Shown piece after piece: positions 34,209 through 46,675 of a DNA stretch of 64,000 nucleotides. Below the pieces are notes generated by a model. That model had not been told where the DNA came from and searched no databases. It saw only the letters and a program-made list of their open reading frames with translations. Source of the stretch: Tetracentron sinense (Eukaryota; Streptophyta; Magnoliopsida; Trochodendrales; Trochodendraceae); contig CM026571.1 of assembly GCA_015143295.1 (NCBI GenBank), forward strand, positions 28,672,505-28,736,504, written 5' to 3'. The translations under genes and the position numbers were made by a program. Every line of letters starts with the position of its first letter. Position 1 is the first letter of the stretch.

Positions 34209-34477
34209 AACACTGTAGAACCCCGAAACTTTTTGTATATGCCTTGGAATGTGTATCAAGGCATGATGGCTTGTAATCTCCAATTTCACGAAATGAGAAT
34301 TGGAAACTTTCAAAAATAGTTTCAAGAATGCTATAATTAATTAAATAAATTATTGAACAATGTCTATAAGCCTTGAAGGAGTCCTAGTCATGTTTAGAAG
34401 AGAACAAAAGGGAAGTAGGATAAGTCCAAGTAGTAGGAATGAATGAAAAAAATGGACTCAGTATCGAATTTGCAGAA

Positions 34478-34672
34478 CAACCGATCGCTCGATCCATATT
34501 GGCGATCGATCGGTCCACAACCGATCGATCGGTAGCTATCGACTGGTGCACTTTTTTGTATAGGAAAAAATTCCAGAGAGCATGTTTTTGATCGATCGCC
34601 TGGTCAAAACACCGGTCGCTCGGTAGGCGACCGATCGTTCGGTATTAACAACCGATCGATCCGTATATCACA
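34478..34672 (+). promoter_or_regulatory. Gypsy II LTR palindrome cluster (CCGATCGATCGG type)
   Basis: About eight CCGATCGATCGG-like sites, some changed (GGTCGCTCGG, CGATCGTTCGG). The block including GGTAGCTATCG, TTCCAGAGAG and the downstream CATTTGGGCGTTTCACCC aligns by eye with the two solo LTRs of the Gypsy I type. Confidence 0.75.
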
Positions 34673-35559
34673 TTTTGTAGAATTTCATTAAGGGATGTTT
34701 CGCCATTTGGGCGTTTCACCCTTGCCTTAAAGGGGCTTGCTCGAGCCTTGGGTTCCCACACTTCACACTTAGAGTATTTTGAGAGATAAGAGAGAGAGGA
34801 GAAAGGGGATTCTAACCTAGGGCATCCTCTTGAACAAATGAAGGGTTTTGAGAACACACAATCATCCTCAAGGCTTGGATTCTTCAATCCAAGGTTCAAG
34901 CCCGTGAGGATCACGTTCTCCAAGTTAGGGCAGCAACCTCACGCACGTTTTTTAAGGGTTCCCTCATCTTTTCAAGGTCGGTACTTTATGCTACCCTCCT
35001 AGTTCACATTCTCTTTTTTCTCCTTCATTCTTATGATTCTTCTCTACTATCTAAGTATGTAAATGTTATGAGATGAATGAATGGAGGATGATGGGCAATG
35101 GATGCCATGTGGATGTGTGATGATGAATGAAATGGGAAGCGCATTGTATCAATAATAAATACACGTGTATCTTGAGAATACAAACCCATCTAGATAAGCT
35201 TGCTATAGGCTTTAACAAAAAATGTACACACCACATGTTTGATGAAATGCCAAAGTGAAGAAAATGAACTATAAATCAAGAAATGCATGTTTAAAAGCGT
35301 ATGAAATTGCTAAGGATTAGGATAGTGTGATTAATTGCTTTCCATAAATGGCATGAATATTTACTTGTTTAAAATTATGATATTCTATGTATTGTTGAAA
35401 TCCCAAATGTCATTTATTTCCAAGTGAAAGTATGTACACGATGTCACGAGCACGGCATGCATGACATGATTTACCGGTGTTTTTAAGAACAAGGTTTAGA
35501 GGTTGGACATATCTTATGATATGTTTTGCCTCGCTTTTGACAAGGACATGAACAAGCAT

Positions 35560-35735
35560 TGCATAGGAGGGAGTTTACACTTTCCTCCATTCCAAGTGGG
35601 GTCTCCCCTCACTCACAAGTGCATATCATCGAAAGAAGGGTCTCCCTTCCCTCTCAAGTGCATGTCATTGAAAGAAGGGTCTCCCTTCCCTCCTAAGTGC
35701 ATCTCACAAGTGCATCTCACAAGCGCATCTCACAA
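35560..35735 (+). repeat. Gypsy II LTR array with private dyads
   Basis: Units of about 48 bp end in CAAGTGCAT. Dyads: GGAGG...CCTCC, GGGG-TCT-CCCC, GAAGGG-TCT-CCCTTC (twice), then three plain CATCTCACAAG units. The copy at 41805-41970 has GAGGGG-TCT-CCCCTC, with the arms more perfect than here. Confidence 0.75.
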
Positions 35736-36464
35736 GTTACATGAGCATGTTTAAATTCCAAGCAAGCAAGCATGACACGCATGACATGACACACTCGACA
35801 AGATCAAGCGAGACAGATATGACAAGTTTTTCAAGCACGAAAAGGGTATTTTCAGTCAAGTCAAGTGCACAATGAGTTCTAGAATTTTATCGGTTTTTAT
35901 GTGATGCAAGCATGAATATAAACTGTTTTACTTTCCTGTTATCATATGAATTGCTTCTTAGTTTTATAAATCGTTGTTGTTATGCTGTGGCTATTGGTTA
36001 GCATTTGGTACACGCTGAGTATTGCATGCTCAGCCGTACATTTATGTCGGCAAGTACTGAGGGAGCTGTTGCTCCTTTTGACATCTGTGCTCCTGGCCCA
36101 TGGGTGGAGGAGGAGTACGTAGAGGAACCTACGGAGGAGCCTCATATAGACGAGTACTACAAGGTGGTAGATTCTGAGTGATTGTGGACGAGCATGAGAG
36201 ATTGTATCTTTGTATTTTGCCGGGCCTGTCCGCACTTTCTTTTGTTTTCCCTTTTTGTACAAACTTAGATCACATGTATATATACTTAGAGGTTTGGTTA
36301 GACTTCTGCTGTGCTATGTTAGTTGTGGTTCCGCTATAATTATCCTCTATTGTATATGCTCTAGGTAATTTGTAGATTGGTTTGTCAAGCATGTCATGTA
36401 AGTCATGATAAGTCGTCCAAGATTCACTCTAACTTCTAGGGTGGGTTTTGGGTCGCGACAGAAG

Positions 36465-36476
36465 TGGTATCAAAGC
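36465..36476 (+). other. Gypsy II primer-binding site
   Basis: TGGTATCAAAGC, four bases after the LTR, one base off the initiator Met tRNA complement. Confidence 0.85.
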
Positions 36477-36795
36477 TTAGGCTTTAGGTCTTTAGGGTCA
36501 CTTAGAATCTAAATACCACGGCTTGACAAGAGCATATCTCAGGAAGCAAGTTAGGAAGGAAGTAAGCCGGAAATGTGTTATGTTCCAAGTGTAAGACTAA
36601 ACTTTTGTTTCAACCAAGTATGGGTTTTAGAAACGCTAGAACACTAAGTCTATTATATATACACCGATGGTTATGATGCGATTTATATTAGTATTATAAC
36701 ATTAATACTACTTGAATTATTGTGAAATGGAATTGGGATGAATTGTGGTTCCAAGTTTGACTTATGTGGTGCTATTGTTCTCAGGACGTTAGTCA

Positions 36796-38004
36796 TGAGG
36801 CGGGGCACACGGGGTCGTGGGCAACACACCAGAGCTTCCTCTTCTTCACGAGATGAGGATGAGCAGCCAGACCTCTCTGAGGTCATAGGCTCTATTGCTG
36901 AGACACTCGCCATACTAGCGACTCAGCAGACTATACCATCATCAGCGGCACCTACTCCATCGACCGCAGCTCTAGTACATCGCACCGTTAGAGTTGAGGT
37001 ATTCCGGAGACTAAGGCCTCCATCATTCCATGGGAGTGTGGACCCTCTTACTGTGGAGGCTTGGATCCTCCAGTTGGAGAAGATATTTGCAGTCCTCTCT
37101 CCGACAGAGGAAGAGAAAGTAGCATGGGTTGTTTTCATGCTAGAGGGTGAGGCACACCATTGGTGGTTGTCCGCCTTGAGGACTTGAGATTTGACCATGC
37201 AAGGTCAACCCTGGAGTTGGGAGGAGTTCAAGGATACTTTTTATAAGAAGTACTTCCCGATTGGAGCACGGAAAAAGAAAGAGAGAATTCATCAACCTTG
37301 AGCAAGGTTCGATGTCAGTGACTCAGTACGAGGCAAAGTTCTCGGAGCTATCACGCTTCGCGACTCACATGGTTGCCACAGAGGAAATGAAGGTGAGAAG
37401 GTTCGAGCAAGGGCTCATCATGGAGAAAGTATCAGCTTTGAGGCACGCTACTTATCCGGAAGTAGTGGACAAGGCCTTGTTGATCGAGGCCAATTCAGAG
37501 GCCGTATCCAAGAAGAGAAATTTGGCGAGAGGCCAACCTAGCAGTTCAGCACCTCCAGAGAGGCGGGTTCAGACCGGCCCTTATCAGTACACATGGCCAG
37601 CACCACCTCAGTATGCGTGGCCAGCACCACCGATGAGGCCATCTTATGCGCCTCCAGTTCCACGGCCGTCCATGCCTCAAGCTCCATGACCTCCGGCTCT
37701 TCCGACCCCAAGGCCTATTGCACCTCAGACAGTGAGGTATGCTCCACCTCCAGCCCCTCTGACCTACACATATGAGGTTTGTACTTCATGCGGCCAAAGG
37801 CACCCAACAGGAGATTGTCGGAAGGCATTGGGTGAATGTTTTCACTGTGGTCACCAGGGCCATGTGATCAGGGATTGCCCTAGTCGTCATTTTCCAGACC
37901 AGTCTAAGGGGATTAGGCCCCCAGCACGCCCAGCAGGATCATACCAGGTGTCCTCTCAGCCTACACGGTCTACACCTCCGCCTCACCAGGCGAACCAGGG
38001 GTGA
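36796..38004 (+). pseudogene. Gypsy II gag
   Basis: ATG at 36796: MRRGTRGRGQHTRA, then a retrotransposon gag domain (VEVFRRLRPPSFHGSVDP, ILQLEKIFAVLSPTEEEKV, EGEAHHWW, FYKKYFPIGA, FINLEQGSMSVTQYEAKFSE). A Pro/Tyr-rich linker and the intact knuckle CFHCGHQGHVIRDC (near 37830) follow. Breaks: TGA after LSALRT at about 37186, a one-base insertion near 37270, and a stop at 37689. Confidence 0.88.
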
Positions 38005-38198
38005 GTATTTGCCTTGATAGAGGGTGATGCACTTGCATCTAATGATGTAGTGCAAGGTACGCATTTAAAGTTATTCAATTATCCACGATTATCATGTTAT
38101 GTCTTATTCCTTGTGTACGTATATGGTGTGTTTATATATCTATATATCTATACTTATGATGTTGATGCATGGATTGACTTAGTTAGTTAAAAATTTCA

Positions 38199-38842
38199 GG
38201 ATCCCTATTAGTCAATGAATGTTTGGCTAGAGTGTTGATCGACACCGGGTCTACTCATTCATTCGTCTCACTGAACTTTTCCAAGGCTTTTCTATGGAGC
38301 CTAGTCAATTGGAACCGGAGTTATTCATTTCGACTCCTCTCGGCAAAACGGTAGTGGCAGATGGCATTTTCAGAGACAGTACAGTTCAGGTTGGAAGCCA
38401 CGAGTTGGCAACCGATCTTATTGTCCTTGGATTCCAAGACTTCGACGTTATCTTGGGGATGGATTGGTTGGAAACACATCATAGGAATGTGGCTTACTTA
38501 GAAAAAATGGTACTCTTTAGGCCGATAGAAGGGAAGCCATTTCATTTTCAGGGGTTGAGAAGTAAAGATATAGCCCGCTTTACGGTGTTGAGTCTAGCGA
38601 ACCCCGGGACAAAGGACTCGTTGACTATCCTGATCGTGAGTGAATTCCTGGATGTATTTCCAGAGGAGTTGTCAGGGTTGCCTCCAGATAGGGAGATTGA
38701 GTTTGTGATCGAGCTTGAACCAGGCACAACACCCATCTTTCGAGCTCCGTATAGGATGGCCCCACTTGAGCTCAAGGAGTTGAAGACTCAATTGGAGGTG
38801 ATGCAAGGCCTTGGTTTCATTCGACCAAGTGTCTCACCGTAG
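38199..38842 (+). pseudogene. Gypsy II protease and RT start
   Basis: Protease site ARVLIDTGSTHSFV with the catalytic Asp kept (38220-38270). A one-base loss near 38280 follows, then a 182-residue frame (38294-38842) through VILGMDWLETHH and on to the RT entry: [24 protein letters not shown] and [19 protein letters not shown]. It ends at TAG in SVSP-stop-G, where TGG (Trp) is expected. Confidence 0.88.
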
Positions 38843-39532
38843 GGTGTCCCGGTGTTATTTGTTAAGAAGAAGGATGGCTCGATGCGGATGTGCATCGATT
38901 ACCGGCAGTTGACCAAGGTCACTATAAAGAATAGGTATCCATTGCCTAGGATTGATGACCTGTTCGATCAGTTAAAGGGAATGAGATTTTTCTAGAAGAT
39001 TGATCTTCGGTCGGGTTACCACCAGTTGAAGATCAAGGCTGAAGATGTTCCCAAAACTGCTTTCAAGACTCAGTTTGAGCATTACGAGTTCTTGGTGATG
39101 CCTTTTGGTCTCACGAATGCGCCGGCAGCCTTTATGGATCTAATGAATCGGGTATTCTGGCCGTACTTAGATCGATGTGTGATCGTGTTCGTTGACGACA
39201 TTCTGATATATTCCCAGACACGGGAAGATCACGTGCGAGACCTTTGTCTTGCTTTAGAAATGCTGAGAGAGCACAAGCTGTATGCCAAACTAAGCAAGTA
39301 TGAGTTTTGGTTAGAAGAGGTGGCATTCCTAGGCCACGTTGTTTCTGCGGAAGGCATCTCGGTAGATCCGAAGAAGATAGAGGCAGTCATGAGTTGGGTG
39401 AGGCCCAAGAGTGTCACAGAAATCCATAGTTTCCTTGGGTTGGCAAGCTATTACAGGAGATTCGTCGAGGGTTTCTCCAGTCTTGCAGCACCACTCACTT
39501 ACCTGACGAGGAAGAATGCAAAGTTTGCATAG
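38843..39532 (+). pseudogene. Gypsy II reverse transcriptase core
   Basis: [39 protein letters not shown] at about 38994, then [40 protein letters not shown], and the catalytic FVDDILIYS, which is intact. The thumb and connection run ([36 protein letters not shown]) ends at a TAG (39530-39532) where Trp is expected. Confidence 0.9.
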
Positions 39533-39960
39533 AGTGATAAGTGCGAGATCAGTTTCACGGAACTAAAGAAGCGGCTTACCACAGCCCCCGTCCTCACAGT
39601 GCCATCAGGACGTGGTGGTTATGAGGTGTATGGTGATGCCTCACACGTTGGAATTGGGTGTTTCCTAATGCAGCACAAGAATATCATTGCCTATGCATCA
39701 AGGCAATTGAAGGAGCATAAAAAGAACTACCCCACGCACGACTTGGAGCTTGCCGCGGTCGTGTTTGCACTCAAGATTTGGCACCATTACCTTTACGGGG
39801 AAGAGTTCTATGTGTTCACGGACCATAAGGGCCTCAAGTATCTCTTTTCTGAAAAGGAGTTAAATTTACCGCAATGGCGTTGGATGGAATTTTTGAAAAC
39901 TATGAATGTACCATCCAATACTACCCAGGCAAAGCAAATATAGTGGCAGACGCTTTGACT
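39533..39960 (+). pseudogene. Gypsy II RNase H
   Basis: Motifs [53 protein letters not shown] and [11 protein letters not shown] are those of a Ty3/Gypsy RNase H, with the catalytic D and E residues present. A frameshift near 39890 separates it from [16 protein letters not shown]. Confidence 0.88.
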
Positions 39961-40700
39961 AGAAAACCTTCGGGGTTATTGGCCCACATATTGGTGCGGG
40001 AATGGAAACTATTGGAAGATTTGGCAAATCTGGACATTAGCATGAATGATTCAGTCCGAAGCCCAGTGTTGGCAAATATCACGGTTCTGCCGTACATTAT
40101 AGATTTGATCCAAGAGTATCAAGCCACTGATGCTGACTTGTTGGCTTTCCGGGACAAGGAAGTTTTCAAGGGAAGTGAGGACTTTTCTCTCACTAGCCAA
40201 GGTGCTATTACATTCAGGGGAAGATTGTGTGTTCCGGCCAATGTGGATCTTCGACGAGAGATTATGGATGAAGCCCACCGTTCGAAGTATGCAGTGCATC
40301 CTGAGGGTACGAAGATGTACAAGAACCTTAAGGAGAATTTTTGGTGGCGAAATATGAAGAGAGATGTGGCAGAGTACGTGGCACGGTGCTTAGTGTGCCA
40401 ACGGGTGAAGGCAAAGAACTTGAGACCGACGGGTCTATTACAGTCTCTCCCTATTCCCGAGTAGAAATGGGAGCACATCTCCATGGACTTCATTGTTGGT
40501 TTGTCAAAGACGACAAGGAACTCGGATGCAATATGGGTAGTAGTGGACCATTTGACGAAGTCTGCACATTTCTTACCCTACCGGACTACTTTCAATTCTA
40601 GCCAGTTGGCCACACTGTATATCAAGAAAGTGGTTAGGTTACATGGGGTGCCAGTCAGTATTGTGTCAGATCGGGATCCTAAATTCACATCCAGGTTCTG
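39961..40700 (+). pseudogene. Gypsy II integrase, truncated
   Basis: Zinc-binding part with HRSKYAVHPEGTKMY and CLVCQRVK, a TAG after LLQSLPIPE (Trp expected), then the core MDFIVGLSKT, VVDHLTKSAHFLP and SIVSDRDPKFTSRF. It breaks off at about 40700 straight into LTR palindromes, so the catalytic Glu and the C-terminal domain are gone. Confidence 0.88.
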
Positions 40701-42697
40701 CAGAACAACCAATCGCTCGGTCCATATTGGCGATCGATCGGTCCACAACCGATCGATCGGTAGCTATCGACTGGTGAAATTTTTTGTATGGGGAAAAATT
40801 ATAGAGAGCATGTTTTTGACCGATCGCCCGGTCGCCCTGTCAAAACACCGGTCGCTCGGTAGGCGACCGATCGCTCGGTATTAACCACCAATCGATCGGT
40901 ATATCGTGTTTTGCAGAATTTCATTAAGGGCTGTTTCGCTATTTGGGCGTTTCACCCTTGCCTTAAAGGGGCTTGCTCGAGCCTTGGGTTCCCACACTTC
41001 ACACTTAGAGTATTTTGAGAGATAAGGAATAGAGGAGAAAGGGGATTCTAACCTAGGGCATCCTCTTGAGCAAATCAAGGGTTTTGAGAACCCACAATCA
41101 TCCTCAAGGCTTGGATTCTTCAATCCAAGGTTCAAACTCGTGAGGATCACGTTCTCCAAGCTAGGGCAGCAACCTCACGCACGTTTTGGAAGGGTTCCCT
41201 CATCTTTTCAAGGTCGGTACTTTATGCTACCCTCCTAGTTCACATTTTCTTTTCTCTCATTCATTCTTATGATTCTTCTCTACTATCTAAGTATGTAAAT
41301 GTTATGGGATGAATGAATGGAGGATGATGGGCGATGGATGCCGTGTGGATGTGTGATGATGAATGAAATGGGAAGGGCATTATATCAATAATAAATACAC
41401 GTGTATGTTAAGAATACAAACCCATCTAGATAAGCTTGCTATAGGCTTTAACAAAAAATGTACACACAACCTGTTTGATGAAATGCCAAAGTGAAGAAAA
41501 TGAATTGTAAATCAAGAAATGCATGTTTAAAGGCATATGAAATTGCTAAGGATTAAGATAGTGTGATTAATTGCTTTCCATAAATGGCATGAATATTTAC
41601 TTGTTTAAAATTATGATATTCTATGTATTGTTGAAATCCCAAATGTCATATTTATTTCCAAGTGAAAGCATGTACACGATGTCACGAGCATGGCAAGCAT
41701 GACATGATTTACCGGTGTTTTTAAGAACAAGGTTTAGAGGTGGGACATATCTTACAATATGTTTTGCCTCGCTTTTGACAAGGACAAGAACAAGCATTGC
41801 ATAGGAGGGAGTTTACACTTCCCTCCCTTCCAAGAGGGGTCTCCCCTCACTCATAAGTGCATATCATCGAAAGAAGGGTCTCCCTTCCCTCTCAAGTGCA
41901 TGTCATTGAAAGAAGGGTCTCCCTTCCCTCCTAAGTGCATCTCACAAGTGCATCTCACAAGCGCATCTCACAAGTTACATGAGCATGTTTAAATTCCAAG
42001 CAAGCAAGCATGACACGCATGACATGACACACTCGATAAGATCAAGCAAGACAGACATGACAAGTTTTTCAAACACAAAAAGGGTATTTTGAGTCAAGTC
42101 AAGTGCATGATGAGTTCTAAAATTTTATCGGCTTTTATGTGAAGCAAGCATGAATATAAACTGTTTTACTTTCCTGTTATCATATGAATTGCTTCTTGCT
42201 TTATGTATCGTTGTTATTATGCTGTGGCTGTTGGTTAGCATTTGGTACACGCTGAGTATTCTATGCTCAACCATACATTTATGTCGACAGGTACTGAGGG
42301 AGCTGCCGCTCTTTTTGACATTTGTGCTCCTGGCCCATGGGTCGAGGAGGAGTACGTTGAGGAAGCTACGGAGGAGCCTCATGTAGACGAGTACTACTAG
42401 GTGGTAGATTATGAGTGATTGTGGGCGAGCGTGAGAGATTGTATCTTTGTATTTTGGCGGGCTTGTCTGCACTTTCTTTTGTTTTTCCTTTTTGTACAAA
42501 CTTGGATCACATGTATATATATTTAGAGGTTTGGTTAGACTTCCGCTATGCTATGTTAGTTGTGCTTCCTCTATTATTGTCCTCTATTGTATATGCTTCA
42601 GGTAATTTGCAACTTGGTTTGTCAAGCATATCATGTAAGTCATGATAAGTCGTCCAATATTGACTCTAACTCGTAGGGTGGGTTTTGGGTCGCGACA
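40701..42697 (+). repeat. Gypsy II 3' LTR, first 258 bases missing
   Basis: Matches 34472-36460. The join shares CAGAAC (40701-40706 and 34473-34478), so a microhomology deletion removed integrase end, polypurine tract and LTR start. Confidence 0.9.
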
Positions 42698-42702
42698 AAC
42701 AC

Positions 42703-43500
42703 CATAGTGATGGTGAGGATGATGAGAGTCAGAATGACTCAGATTCTGATGGAGACCTTGAGGCAGCCTATGATGAACTATTTCGGGAATGCCTAAAGCT
42801 AAAAAAGGTTCAGTTTTTCATGTCCAGAAAGATCAAATCTATTGAAATGGAAAAATATGCCTTAGACCAAGTGGCTTCAAGGTTGAGAGCTCTTATGTCA
42901 CAGCTTAAGGAAGAGAAGGCTTCCTTCCTTGCCAAGACTCAACTACTTGAATCTGATTTACGTGTTTGTCTTGATGAAAAGACAAGTCTTGAAATCAAGT
43001 AGGCTGATCTTGAGCAAAATCAGAGGTGTGGAGATGTGAAGGGAACTCCATCCACCTCGAACACTGAGCCTGGTGCTAAAGGGAAAGACCCTTCTACTCA
43101 AAAATTCATTCCTACGTGTCATAGATGTGGAGTAAAGGGTCATATTAAGCCTCAATGTTCTAAACTTCGAAGAATGCCTAATCATGGCTTTGAGAACCAA
43201 AATAACTTAAATGGGAATCTTCAATGGAGAGTTAAAGTCCTAGTGGAAAAGTCTAGGAGTTTGTGTGAAGATGTGATGAAGATTGCTCACAACTTTAGAC
43301 AGTGGCATAGTCATGACATTCCTTATGCTAGATATAAAGGAGGTAACGGGGAGAACCATAATACCCGCCATAATTCTAGGACTCAATCCTAGAAAAAGAG
43401 GAACAGGAGGAAGAGGCAAAATATCATACCTAACTCAACTGAAACGGTTAGAGAGCAAATAGTCAATCAAACTGCTAAAACCGTTTAGGTGAGAAAGGAA
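42703..43500 (+). pseudogene. Gag of the gag-only element, C-terminal part
   Basis: An acidic start (DGEDDESQNDSDSDGDLEAA) leads to a coiled-coil-like stretch (ECLKLKKVQFFMSRKIKSIE, LRALMSQLKEEKASF), a stop at about 43000, and a second zinc knuckle CHRCGVKGHIKPQC (near 43117-43160), intact. A basic tail follows, ending VRKEDLKGFT-stop after further stops. No protease motif follows. Confidence 0.75.
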
Positions 43501-45276
43501 GACCTGAAGGGCTTCACTTAGTCTGTGCCTGCCATAGCCTAGGGTGTGCTGTTAGTGATATATCTTGTCCTAGTGCTATGCTATCTGTGTATACTAATAG
43601 TCTTTCTTTTTACTAGTCTTTATTTGCTTTGGTTTGTTTTTCTGTTTTCTTTATTTTGAAAAACTAAAATCCAAAAATATTTTTGTGACGTTGCCCTTGT
43701 TTGACTTTCATGATCTGCATTCCTTGTGTGATCTTTATTTCTATACTTGTCCAGAGTTAAACATGAGTTTGTTGCTGATTGAGGATATATCACCTTCATA
43801 ATCTCTTGGTTAAATTGAAAATTAGACTGGTTTATCTTGCACAGCTAGAGACTTATTCATGTGTATATGCTTTATAAATTTCACATGCACTCTGACTGAT
43901 TCTGTTGAGAGGTCTATTTTTCAATCTGTAGGTGTTTGAATTATCCCAAAAGGGTATCCTTAGATGACCAATCTAGAATGACCATATTGTAAGTCATCCT
44001 CATTTTGTGTATCCTCCATGAGCTAAAATTGTTGCAATGAATAGGGCTACCTACTGGGGTAGTGTGAAAGTCACTATTGGATGCAAACAGTATGAAATGG
44101 CTAACTAGGCAGACAGTAGGTATCTATCTGGGTCACTAGAGTGAAAGCCCCTGCTGCCAATAACCATGACTACCTACCTGGATTGTGTGAAAGTCATCAT
44201 TGCATGAAAAGATATGTTCAAATAAAGAACATCAAAAGAAATCTTAAAAAGGTTGGAGGTGTTTGACCAAAGTAAAAGAAAAATATTGAGTCAAATAAAA
44301 TGGATAAAGGAGCACCAAAATGTAAAAAATCAGCATAAATGGATCTAACTAGGTTTGATTTCTTTGATTTAAGTCTCCAGGAGTCCCCTTAGTGGTTAAT
44401 GTCATATCCTTGGAAAGGGAAAAAAACTTTGATCTAGTATCTTGTCAGACCACCACTACACACATATTGCTTCACTTTTGAACTATTCTATAACTGTGAC
44501 TAAGTGAATTGGTTATGTTATAGTATTCTGTGAGATTTAATTAGATGTGTTTCCTCAGTCGGACTAACTAATCATGTTCTTCATTGGATTTGTAATTTTA
44601 AATTACTACTGCTTGGAATGCTTTTGATGCATATTTGTGTGGCACATGTTTTTTTTTAATTAGTATTATGTGTTTCATTTTTGTTTGGCATGGGCTTTCT
44701 AGCATAAGTGCCCTGTTTTTAGTGGTATCCTTGATCATAGGGGAAGAAGATCAAGTTGAGTTGTTGAGGGGGAGTTCTATGCTTGAGTAGTTGAGGGAGA
44801 GTTTGTGCTTTATATTTCTCTTTTGTTCCCCGCTCTTTAGTCCCCGCATTGTCTACATTTATTTGGTTGTACTGTGATTGCCTTGATATTTCACATTTGT
44901 TAAATTGATATATTCTTTGTGATATTGGCTTCATGAATATCTTTGGCAATTGTGCAAAAAATGGGGAGAATGTTGAGTTTTATTTCTCAAGTTCAGTACA
45001 TTCCTTACTTTACCTGTGGTTACTTATTTTCATATTTCACACTTGTTTCACTGGGTATTTTGTTTATGAGCATGTGCAGGTGCAGGATTGCAGCAGACAG
45101 ATTCTTATTGACAAGAGCTTCAGTGTATTTATTAAAGATGATTTGTCAATTGATGCAATGTAATAGTGTTGGAGTCATGTAATGCCCTAATTCACCGTTT
45201 TGATGTGTTTGGGTGAGTTTGTGTCAAGTCATGTACTTCAGTTTAGTTTTGTCACGGAATTACCAAATGGGGAGAT
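43501..45276 (+). other. Non-coding 3' region of the gag-only element
   Basis: No pol domain could be read in any frame. It contains two copies of a GTGTGAAAGTCA-type phrase (44070-44210) and the polypurine tract AAATGGGGAGAT at 45265-45276. Confidence 0.6.
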
Positions 45277-45788
45277 TGTAAAGTCCATGTTTTTTGTGTT
45301 GGCATATTCCGGTGTCAAAACAAGTGAGTTTAGGTGTCTAAGTGTGTATCTTGTGTCATTGCCGTCAAGCATCCACGACATGTGAAGTTGAAGAGCGTTG
45401 AAGAATCGGTTGATCATTTTCTTCATAGGATGGTAAGTGACCTAGATGTCATGTGACCATAAGTGGGAATTGACTTAGAATAATCCTAATATAATACCTT
45501 AGGTGATAAGTGTCCTAAACTAATCATACGGACCCTAGGTGATGAGATAAGTAGTGCAAAACATGTTAAAAATTCTGAAATTTTTCAAAAAACCAAGGTT
45601 GCTTGAAAGTGGCATATCTCCCAAATGATAGCTCGGATTTCGCTCTATAATATATCATCCCTTAATTTATAACTTAATTGTTAAAACATCAAAAATGGTA
45701 GATAGACTTATAGGGAGCCCTAACCATCCCCTTGACTTTGTGAGTTCTCAACTCAAACCTTAAATTTGAGGTTCACCGAATTTTTTCA
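45277..45788 (+). repeat. 3' LTR of the gag-only element
   Basis: 512 bp, TGTAAAGTCC to TTTTTTCA, followed by the duplication AAAAG. Confidence 0.9.
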
Positions 45789-46675
45789 AAAAGGGAACCC
45801 AACATACCCTTAGACATACATGTCTATTGTCTAGCAACAAGTGAGCCAATATTCGATTTAATTTGTCCAATTAAAGTAAGTTTGATTGAAAGCGTTCTAG
45901 AATCGAGTTTTCTCTATGAATGACTTATTCTATTCCCTTTTTCCTGTTTAGACATGTCACACCCCAAAATACCCCCTAGGAGTTAGGATACTTTGGCAAT
46001 GTGACCTACACTTAAACTCACCTGCAAGGAGTATACAAGGCATGCAAAATAGAGAACTAAAAATTTCTTTAATCACTTAACGGTATTCCAAGCACGTACA
46101 AATTGTCTACAATAACTAAATATAAAATAAAACATGTACATGACTCCTTAACATGAGTCCCAACTCAAGTGATACAATTATCCCCTAGACATAAGAACCC
46201 CAAAATACATGTCTCTAACCCTCAACCCAACCGTAGGGTCACAGGCCAACCCTTAACATCTGGCTAACCATCTGAATAGCCTCCTGCTCTCCCTCAGCTA
46301 CCTCAATCCAAGGGACAAGAGTCCACACCTCGTATAATGTACCTGCCGACATAAATGTATAGTTGAGCATAGAATACTCAGCGAGTACAAGCTACTAGCT
46401 AACAATAATAATAACAATAAAATAGCGTACATAATACAGTTCATCATTTCATTTCTAAATCAGAGTGCGGAAGCAATAACAAATAACAAGTATAATCTTA
46501 AACATCATATTTAAACTCATACCTAGGCTCATGCTTTAATTAAAACATATTTCACCTTCCTTGTGATTCTTGTAAATTACACTTTACATTTTATGCTTCT
46601 TGTGGGTTCCTTATATGTCTCGTGAGTATCATGCGTGTTTTCTTGTCTACTTGCTTGTGAATTTTCTTGTTTGCC

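Larger units (their letters stand above)
34214..36460 (+). repeat. Gypsy II 5' LTR
   Basis: 2247 bp, complete. It contains the type B palindrome cluster (34478-34670), a TATA-like position worn to CCTTAAAGG near 34725, and a dyad-bearing array at 35560-35735. Confidence 0.92.
34214..42697 (+). mobile_element. Gypsy II: Ty3/Gypsy element inside the gag-only element
   Basis: Ends TGTAGAACCCC (34214) and GGTCGCGACA (42697), with perfect 5-bp duplication AACAC (34209-34213, 42698-42702). Order: 5' LTR, primer-binding site, gag, protease, RT, RNase H, integrase, truncated 3' LTR. The integrase end, polypurine tract and first roughly 258 bases of the 3' LTR were lost in one deletion at about 40700. 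At least four in-frame TAG codons and several frameshifts in gag-pol. Confidence 0.93.
32541..45788 (+). mobile_element. Gag-only (non-autonomous) Copia-type element
   Basis: LTRs at 32541-33065 and 45277-45788 with perfect duplication AAAAG (32536-32540, 45789-45793). It contains a primer-binding site, a split gag (33098-34208 and 42703-43500), then about 1.8 kb without any pol domain before the polypurine tract. Apart from nested Gypsy II its own length is about 4.8 kb. This matches the plan of plant terminal-repeat retrotransposons with only GAG (TR-GAG); an internal deletion of a full element is the alternative. Confidence 0.85.

Noticed and set aside
33098..43500. Reading the gag-only element as a host gene with a large intron
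   Set aside because: LTRs, PBS, PPT and target duplications enclose it, and the 'intron' is Gypsy II with its own AACAC duplication.
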